A DNA stretch of 64,000 nt from the NCBI GenBank assembly GCA_031835245.1, contig JAVKOQ010000055.1, positions 5,001 through 69,000 of the forward strand, given 5' to 3'. This stretch comes from Balamuthia mandrillaris (taxonomy: Eukaryota > Discosea > Longamoebia > Balamuthiidae). Below, piece after piece: positions 56,767 through 64,000 of the stretch. The notes under the pieces were generated by a model. That model made no database searches and was not told where the DNA came from. It worked only from the letters and a program-made list of their open reading frames with translations. Within the stretch, counting starts at the first letter, position 1; every line of letters starts with the position of its first letter. The position numbers and the translations under genes were made by a program.

Positions 56767-59700
56767 ATGCAAAAGATGGATGCCCCTTGTTTGGCCGAGA
56801 AAGAGGATGACGACCTATGTTTACACCGTGGGCTCAACGAACAACAGCTACGAGTCATCAAAGCTCCAGTATGGCAGCCCTTGATGGTCAGTGCTGGCCC
56901 AGGAACAGGTTCGTCTCCTCGCTCAACGGAAGTTTCAACTCTCTTCTGCTTTCAAGTTGGTTCACGTAGAGGTCTTTTTTAATTAAAAAACCAACAGGAA
57001 AGACCATCACTTTGTGCCATAGAATCATAGAACTCATTGAAAGGGGGAACGTAGACCCCAAAACCATACTTGCCATTACCTTCACACGTAAAGCGGCTGA
57101 GGAGATGAAGGAGAGACTCCATCGCGTCCTCAACGAGAGCAGTTCTCGGTGGAAGAGCAGTCACGTCACCGTCACCAACTTTCACAGCTTTTGTTTGAAG
57201 GTGTTGCGACGTTATGCCAACAAAATGCAAGCAATGGGAGGAGCAGGAAGAGGTGAGAGAGGTGCAAGCGAGAAGGGCCATGGCTCCTTCATAGCACAGC
57301 TGGAACGAACCGCGGATACCAACTTTGATATCGTGAGCGGAAAGCAGCAGTTTGTTATCATGAGAGAGTGCGTCAAGGAATGGTTTTTGGAGAAAAAACG
57401 GCAGAGCAAAGAAAAGGAGACAGAAGATGAAAGTGGAGAACAGGCGGAGCAAAGAGGGAAAGCGGAGGCGAAAGGACAGGAAGAAGAGTCGGCAATTCGA
57501 AAGTGTGCCCGTTATTTTGTAGCTTTTGTAGGGAAGAGCAAAGCAAACCTCTCGATCCTCGCTGATGATGACGAAGCTAGTATGGCAATATCTACGAGCT
57601 TGCTGCAGTCCTTTACAGAAAATGAAGGCAAGTCTTTGAATGAGCAACAGCTGATGTGTGGAGAAAGGTATGTTTTAACACGATGCATATGTTCTGTGGC
57701 AAAGTTCTTACTATTGCATAACACTATCAACCACAACAAGCATGGCACAATGGGATGAGATGCACAAATTCGTGTATCGCCAGTACAACAAGAAATTGCG
57801 AGAACGTAATGCCATTGACTTTCCTGGTATTGTTCCTACTTTGTGCTTTTCTCTTGGTAGCCATTGCACTAACGTCAAGGAACAAAGATATGCTTAGAGA
57901 AGTCGTTCGCCTCTTTGTCGCGCGCCCGAATATATTGCTACAGTACCAAAAGTTGTTTGCCGTCGTGCTTGTTGACGAATTTCAAGACACCTCTTTCATT
58001 CAATGGGAGCTTATTCGTCTGCTCACCGCTGGAACACGACAATTGACCGTCATTGGAGACCCTGATCAGGTTATTATAACGAATTGTTTTGCTGCTCGCA
58101 GGGTGCTGACGACTGCTTTGCTCGCAAGACAATTTATAGTTTCAGAGGTACAGACTTTCACAATTGGAAACGGTTTGATACAGTCTTTGGGAATAGAGTC
58201 CTGCGAATCAACCTTGAGCAAAACTATAGATGTTCTAAGAATGTGCGTAGAATGTTGTCTGTAAGCTCTGTATTTCTCTCTTTTAACTTGAATGATTTTG
58301 TGTTGCATTAAGATCCTCTCTGTCGCTCAGCGATTGATACAACACAACTCGTATGAAGAGGCCACATCAGAACCGCATATGAAAGAAGAGGTGGGCATGC
58401 GAAAGTTTCTCTGGACAGCCAATGCAACGGGTGAACCTGTGCATATTTTGGCCTGCTCTTTGGCAAGTAAGGAGATAAGTCAAGTGGTGGATATGATCCA
58501 GCAACAGAAGAAAGAGGGTAATTACAGTTACGGTGACATGGCGGTGCTTTTCAGGAATTATGCTTGCATTGCTTCACCTTATGCAGTGGATGATAAATCT
58601 CAACGCTTTGGAGTTCAGGCCTTTGTGGAAGAGCTAAAGAGGAGAGGAATACCCTACGAACTGCTTGGCAAAGGTCGAGGGGGTTATCGCAGAGAAACAA
58701 AAACAAAAGTCAATGGAGATTCACAACACGTCACATTTGTTTGGAATAGAGGCCAAGACAAACAGTGGCGAGAGAGTCCTGAGGTTCAGTTTGTTTTGGC
58801 GCATTTGAAGTTAATCGCTAATCCTAACGACGATGGTTCCTTCCGCACTGTGTTCGATGTGCATGTTTCCAACTTTGCCACTGGTAACATTCAACTGTTT
58901 TCCTTTACTTCTTATTTCTCATTCTTGATATTTTAGTCGATAAAAGGAATGTTTTGGAGGAACTTGAAGCCATTGCGAACCGTGATGGTCTCTCGTTGTT
59001 GTCTGCAGCCAATCAAATGGTACAAGAAAGAAGAGGACGGCAGAGTGGCTGCGGACGGTCCCTTACCAACCTGTCGCGGCTATTTGCTAAGTTGGAACGG
59101 GAAATCAAAAAGAATGCAACGGAAGCGAATTGGGTACAACAACAAAAATGGGCAAGAAAGGAACGGCTGCAACGTCGGGATTTGAATAATGAGTTCTCTC
59201 AAAGCTTGCAGAAACAAAAGGAAAGAATGGATAGAAGACGGATGTTGAGTCTCGCTGAATTTGTGAAGAATGTGATAAATCGCAGCCAGTATATTTCGTA
59301 TGAATGGAGAGAAATGGACAACGACGTACATACCAACAAACGGAAAGATGAAGAAGAACAAAACACAGAATTCGGAGATTCAGACCAGGAAGACGAATTC
59401 TACGCTCAAATCATAGAAGACTTTGAATGCAGCAACGATGAAGACAGCCAACTGTTGTTCGAGGATGATTTCAACGATGAACAGAGCGAAAGCTATCCAT
59501 CTACTCCGGCTCTTATCAAACCTGCAACAAATAATGAATTGATATGCATGAACAGAGTACAAAGGTTAGAGAAAGAAGCGGCTCAGTTTGAAAATGAAGC
59601 ATACGCCTTATATAGCAATAGTGAAAGTCAAGATAGCGACGCCAGCGATGAAGAAAGCATTGGAGATGATGAAGATGAATGTGAAACCCCAAACTCTGCA

Positions 59701-61117
59701 GAGCAAGAAGAAGAAGTGATCCGCAACGTGGTGGAGGGCGACTTTTTGGTAGAATTGTTAAAGACTTTTCTGCGGCGACTGGATAGTGGTCCTTCAGCTT
59801 CAAGCACTGACAAGCGGGACATTCTTACTATTAGCACTATTCACAGGGCCAAAGGACTGGAGGTACTCTCATTATTCTTTGCTTTCTGTATGTTCTTGGT
59901 GTTGTGCTTGTGTTGGTTCTTCTTTTTCATGTTCTTGTTCTTCTTGTTCTTGTTCTTCCTGCTGTTTTCTTGTTCTTCTTTTTCTTGTTCTTGTTCTTCT
60001 TCTGGTTCTTCTCCTTCTTCTTCTTCTTCTTCTTCTTCTTCTTCTTCTTCTTCTTCTTCTTCTTCTTCCTGCTGTTCTTCTCCTTCTCCTCTGACAATTA
60101 TCCAAAAAAAAGTGGGACGCCGTATTTTTGGTGCAACTAAATGAGGGAGTGCTTCCTTCTATGTATGCGCAGGAGCCAAATAGCCTCCAAGAAGAACGAC
60201 GACTCTGCTTCGTAGCGTTGACCAGAGCCAGGCGCTTCCTCTGTCTTAGTTTCGTAATAGGAGAGACAGCTCTTAGGGGATTCACTCCTCGAATGGACCT
60301 TTCTTCCTTCCTTCCATCCGCAATTACCGTTGGCGTTTCCAGGTTCTTAACGGAGATGCCTGGCCAACTGCTCGTGATGGCTTCCTCTTCCTCTTCCTCC
60401 TCTTCTTCCTCTTCCTCTTCCTCTTCCTCTTCCTCTTCCTCTTCCTCTTCCTCTTCCTCTTCCTCTTCCTCTTCCTCTTCCTCTTCCTCTTCTCTTCCTC
60501 TTCCTCTTCCTCTTCCTCTTCCTCCTCCTCCTCCTCTTTCTCTTTCCTCTTCTTGTTCTTGTTCTTCTTCTTCTTCTTCTTCTTCTTCCTCTTTCTCTTC
60601 TTCTTCTTCTTCTCTTTCTTCTTCTTCTTTATCATCCTTCTCTTCTCCTTCTTTATCCTCAAACTCGTTTGTGGATGCCTCTCAATTGAAAATGGGACTT
60701 TCAACTCCAACAACAACAAGAAGAAGACTTATTCATGCAAAGAAGAGAAACAAAAGAGACGTCTTGGAAGATGAAAACGAAGATGAGGAACAACAAGAAG
60801 AATTGACAGTAACGCCAAGGAGTCCGCCCTCCTCAGGAAGGAGAACTCCCAAGCTTGTCGGTTTGCGGCGAAGGAACAGCAATACCCCTGTTCGCATCAA
60901 CTACGGAACCACGCATACTTCTAACAACACTCGGACGGAGAGGACGGAATCCAGTGATGACGAACAGGAACAAGAAACCGCTGAGAGTACGCCCTCACGA
61001 CCCTCTCGCACTGCGCCTGCCTTGCCGTTCGTAGTGCGTGGCCTGAAACGACGACGTTTGTTTGGTTCTGCAAAAACCAATTCTTCTGCTTCTTCCGATA
61101 AACCCACGACGCAGTGA
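56767..61117 (+). CDS. SF1 UvrD/Rep/Srs2-like 3'-5' DNA helicase
   Basis: About nine exons. All UvrD-type motifs are visible: LNEQQLRVI (Q), SAGPGTGKT (I, Walker A split by an intron), TFTRKAAEEM (Ia), TVTNFHSFCLKVLRRY, VLVDEFQDTS (II), VIGDPDQTIYSFRGTD (III; acceptor taken at 58130), RINLEQNYRCS (IV), STIHRAKGLEWDAVFL (V) and EERRLCFVALTRAR (VI). A ~300-residue acidic insertion (58.95-59.8 kb) separates IV from V. After motif VI comes a poly-Ser tract of about 80 residues, then a basic SP/TP-rich tail with RGLKRRRLFG. Role inferred: removal of recombinase from ssDNA or repair, as in Srs2 and fungal/plant homologues. The start is ambiguous (56767 or 56776). Confidence 0.88.
60000..60075. repeat. 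(TTC)n microsatellite in helicase intron
   Basis: A CT-rich intron between motif V and VI exons of the helicase, from about 59863 to 60107, filled with TTC/TTG repeats on the coding strand. Confidence 0.7.
60379..60655 (+). repeat. Coding poly-Ser microsatellite (TCCTCT)n
   Basis: A hexanucleotide repeat inside the last helicase exon encodes about 50 consecutive Ser, then LPLPLP and further Ser-rich sequence. The array shifts phase near 60490 (Ser to Leu-Pro and back), showing slippage within the coding region. It does not break the frame, which continues to the stop at 61117. Confidence 0.75.
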
Positions 61118-61445
61118 TATTTTTCTTTGTTGTCTCATTTGTGTCTTGTTTGTTTAAGCTTGGGAGCGTCTCTTGTTCTAGGCAGCTGGGGCAACAATAC
61201 TAAGCCGACGAGATGCATCACTGCCCATCGCAGCAGCCCTGTTTTTGTTTGGACTACATTTGCTCTCCCGCTTACTTCCCTTACTCCCCCATTTACTCTT
61301 GCTTGTGCAGCAAAAAGGCGGGAAAATATTTCCGTCACGACGTCATGAGCCGCAAGAAAAGGCGAAGAAAAAGCGGAAGACCCAAAAACAACGGAAAAAA
61401 CAACAAAGAAAACAAACCAAAAGGGAGGAGAGGGAGGAGGGAGGG
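61118..61445. other. Intergenic region upstream of TAF7
   Basis: 328 bp between the helicase stop and the chosen TAF7 ATG. An open frame in the TAF7 phase extends upstream through a Lys/Arg-rich stretch (from about 61245), so translation might begin earlier. No other feature seen. Confidence 0.35.
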
Positions 61446-63381
61446 ATGTCGAACAGGAATGGGGCACCGCCGCCAGAGGCGGCCGCTACGGAAAACGAGG
61501 AGCAGATGATACTGCGAGTGCCTCTGCACATCGCAGAGGAGCTACGACAAATGATCCGCGGCGCCTCCAAAGGAAAGAAGAAGCAGTTTGACAAACGAGT
61601 AGCGTTCGCTTTTGATAGTCCGTGGCAAACGATTTGATTGATTTCTCTTTTGAATTATCATTTTTTTTTTGGACTAATGTTTTTTTTTTTTGCTCAACCA
61701 TTTTTTTTGAAACAGCAACACCAACGGGTACTGCCACGTTTGCCTTTGGAGACAAGAAGTACCAAGCCTCTCTTGTAAACTTGCCCTGTGTCACAGAGTC
61801 ATTGAAGACCAATGACTCTAGCAACTACTACAAGTCAGCTGACATAGGCCAAGTCAGTTATCTCCTTTTCTTCTTCTCTTTCTCTCCTCCCTTTCTCTTT
61901 CTCTCTTTTCTCCTCTCGTGTTCTTTCTAATGGTATTGTTTGTTAGATGTTGATGGTGCATGACATGGAGAAGGGCAAAGCACCGACTAAACGTGCCAAA
62001 ACGGATGAAAAGGGCACCCTTCCTAGTGGCATTGTGCCCGCCTTCAGAAACATACAAAAGATGTGGCGGAAGCCTTATCCAAATGTTTGTCTCCTCCCTT
62101 TCTCCTTCCTCGTAGTTCAACTCTCAAACAAGCCAACAAAATGCACAAATGATACAGAAAAAAGAGTTGCAAGAGGTAGAAGCGGAATACATCAGAGTCA
62201 AAGGAGGCACTGTTGATAATTTGGAGGAGATAGAAGAGGTGGAGGCGGAAGAAGTGGACGGAGAACTAAGAGAAGTGGAAATTGCACCAGAGCCAGAAGA
62301 GAAGTCAAAGAGGAAACACAAACCAAGGGCCAAAAAGGAGAAGAAAGACAGCACAACAGACGAAGAAGGAACGAAGAAAACAAAGAGAAAGCGGAAGGAG
62401 AAGAAAGAAAAACGAGAAAAGAAAGAACGAAAAACGAAGCGAAGGCGCAAGTCCAAAGGCGAAGACACAAACGCAGCAAAACCAAAGGAAGAGACAAGGA
62501 CAACTGCTTTGCCTGCTGCTTCTTCTAACGAGCTTGACGAATTGGAAATGAGCCTCATGAGTGAACTCGAAGAAGGGATGAAAACACCAAAGGTAGAAGA
62601 AATTGAACCTACTATCTCAAGTCCCCATCCACAACCTCCAACAACTATCACTTCTCCTTCTGTTCCTGCTCGTTCTCCTGTTCCTTCTCCTCTTCCTCCT
62701 ACGGCTGCCATTTCAACCCCTCCCCTTCCAGCTCCATCAACCCCAACTCCTCCTCCACTGCAAACAACTACTATACCGTTAGAGCCTGTGTCTGTTCGTA
62801 CTTCTCTTCCTTCTCCTCTGTCTACCATCCCCAAAACTCCCCCAGTAGCCACTCCTCCAACCACACCCCAACCCGCTTCTTCATCGTTAGAAAAAGCGCC
62901 CTCTCCTTCTCTCCTTCCTGTAGAACCAACGCCACCAATGCCTTCCCCAATGGTTGCTTCTCCTCCAACAGCAACAACAGCCACTACCATAACTGCTTCA
63001 ACTCCTGTTGCCGCTACTCCTATTTTAGACGCTCCATCTTCACCAACTGATGCACGATACTTGGAACTAAAAGCCAATCGCGGAAGATTGCTCGCTGAGG
63101 TCGAAACTCTCAACGTCAACATCAAAAACAGAAGGACCAACATTCAAACAGCCTCCAATCCTATTGTCAAGGTCTTTTCTCATTCTTTTCTCTCGTTCTC
63201 TCTTTTCACTTGTCTTGTTCTCTCACTCTCTCTCTCTCTTCTTTCTCATTTTATTTTTTGGGTCCTGGCACAGAGTCGCTTCGAGAAACAAGTTCAACGC
63301 ATGGAAGAACAGCTCAAGGCCAAAGAAAGCAGCCTTCAAGCTGTGGAGGAAGAGCTTGCCAACCTCAAACAAGCGACCTAG
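61446..63381 (+). CDS. TAF7: TFIID subunit TAF7
   Basis: Five exons (61446-61617, 61716-61852, 61947-62084, 62158-63171, 63274-63381) give about 522 aa. The conserved TAFII55 N-domain is clear: ENEEQMILRVPLHIAEELRQ, ASLVNLPCVTESLKTND, YYKSADIGQML and LPSGIVPAFRNIQ with KMWRKPYPN. TAF7 binds TAF1 and inhibits its acetyltransferase until initiation. The C-terminal part is much longer than the core: a Lys/Arg/Glu block (KKTKRKRKEKKEKREKK), ~170 residues rich in Pro/Thr/Ser, and a final short coiled coil (RFEKQVQRMEEQLKAKESS) that may match the metazoan TAF7 C-terminal helix. Confidence 0.92.
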
Positions 63382-63696
63382 ATGGAAGCCTTTTGCCAGT
63401 AAGCCTGTTTCTTTGGTTTTTTGTCGCATAAAAGAGAGAAAGAAAATTACCGAAAAAAACCGGCCGCGACCACGTTAAGATTTCTGATTGGTTTGTTAGT
63501 CGATCTTCGATGGGTTATATGAATTTCAACTGGTCCGATCAATATTTAATTAACCTTTTCTTTTTAAATTATAAAATTAATACATGAACGTGAGCATGAA
63601 CACCAGTTAATCCTCCTCGGAAGAGAGAACCCGCTCTTGTATTGCCAATTTGAAATTCTCTCTTGTTTTTTATTTTTGCCAAGCAACAACCAAACA
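63382..63696. other. Intergenic region
   Basis: 315 bp, AT-rich in the middle (63480-63590), between TAF7 and the terminal gene. No gene or RNA recognised. Confidence 0.4.
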
Positions 63697-63946
63697 ATGG
63701 CAGCGACAGCAACGGCAGAGGATACCGACCGCAAAAGGAAGACGTTCAACGACGTGAAGGACCCCAACTATGCGCACATTCGCGTGCTGATGCAACGGCC
63801 CTTCGTAGCATGGCCCACCGTGCTTTTGTTCTGCTTCCTCTTGTGCCTGTGGCTGTTCTCCGTAGCCTTAGGGACCGGTGCTCTGGAGCTTTTCCTTCGT
63901 CAAAACAACTATGTTGCTTCCGATGGCAACCACTATGCGTTTGCGC
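63697..63946 (+). CDS. Membrane protein, first exon only (runs off window)
   Basis: The ATG at 63697 follows a clean CAAACA context. The exon encodes a ~40-residue hydrophilic N-terminus (DTDRKRKTFNDVKDPNYAHI), a short basic segment and one strong membrane helix (WPTVLLFCFLLCLWLFSVAL), then a lumenal-looking segment ending at a GTAATA donor (63947). The pattern of a cytosolic N-terminus, RPF, one helix and a large loop is typical of RND/Patched-Dispatched-like or other polytopic transporters, but too little is visible to assign it. Confidence 0.55.
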
Positions 63947-64000
63947 GTAATATTCTTTCTTCTTCCGAAGAAGAAACAAAGTCATGGCTTTCTCTGTTGA

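Overview
This is a gene-dense stretch of a eukaryotic nuclear genome, probably from a free-living protist. Nearly every gene is split by short GT-AG introns (about 40 to 470 bp). Genes lie on both strands, often 75 to 250 bp apart. The families present (RasGEF, C2-DH-PH RhoGEF, LRR-PP2C phosphatase, RING/TRAF-WD40, carotenoid oxygenase, ADAM-like protease, SPRY, YTH, TAF7, ESS2) suggest an amoebozoan-like organism with rich signalling. The lineage is an inference; no rRNA or organelle marker is present. Exon boundaries were read by eye from splice consensus and reading-frame continuity. For most genes the summed exon length is a multiple of three, which supports the models.

Bases 1-8.1 kb are AT-rich and hold nested mobile elements. 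Two inverted copies of a PIF/Harbinger-like DDE transposon (A, 532-3255, +; B, about 4689-7665, -) carry decayed transposase. Three families of short LTR-like elements (TG...CA ends, 4-bp target duplications) are inserted around and inside them, and the paralogous copies preserve the empty sites.

From 8.1 to 23.2 kb: a UFSP2/ODR4-like gene (-); a thioredoxin/PDI domain fused to an alpha/beta-hydrolase pseudoenzyme (+); a C2-DH-PH RhoGEF (-); a Cys-rich protein lacking its start (-); the 3' end of a WD40 gene (+); a carotenoid oxygenase (-); an ADAM-like metalloprotease (-); a class I glutamine amidotransferase (-); and an orphan signal-peptide exon (+). The segment 16295-23213 looks like an inversion with breakpoints inside two genes. 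Undoing it joins the signal-peptide exon to the Cys-rich gene and the WD40 tail to the RING/TRAF-WD40 gene at 23.2-25.8 kb, both exactly in frame.

From 23.2 to 64 kb: RING/TRAF-WD40 (-), a five-PSI-domain membrane protein (-), COQ10 (+), a YTH domain fused to an RlaP-type nucleotidyltransferase (-), an FAD monooxygenase (-), a probably myristoylated LRR-PP2C phosphatase (+), the splicing factor ESS2 (-), a RasGEF fused to two XylR-N/V4R ligand-sensor units (+), a SPRY-DCN1 neddylation factor (-), homocysteine S-methyltransferase (-), mitochondrial Xaa-Pro aminopeptidase (-), a two-SAP protein (+), a long coiled-coil protein (+), an SF1 UvrD/Srs2-like helicase (+), TAF7 (+) and the start of a membrane protein (+).

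The genes do not form one pathway. Recurrent themes are unusual domain fusions and long CT-type microsatellites in the sense strand of introns.
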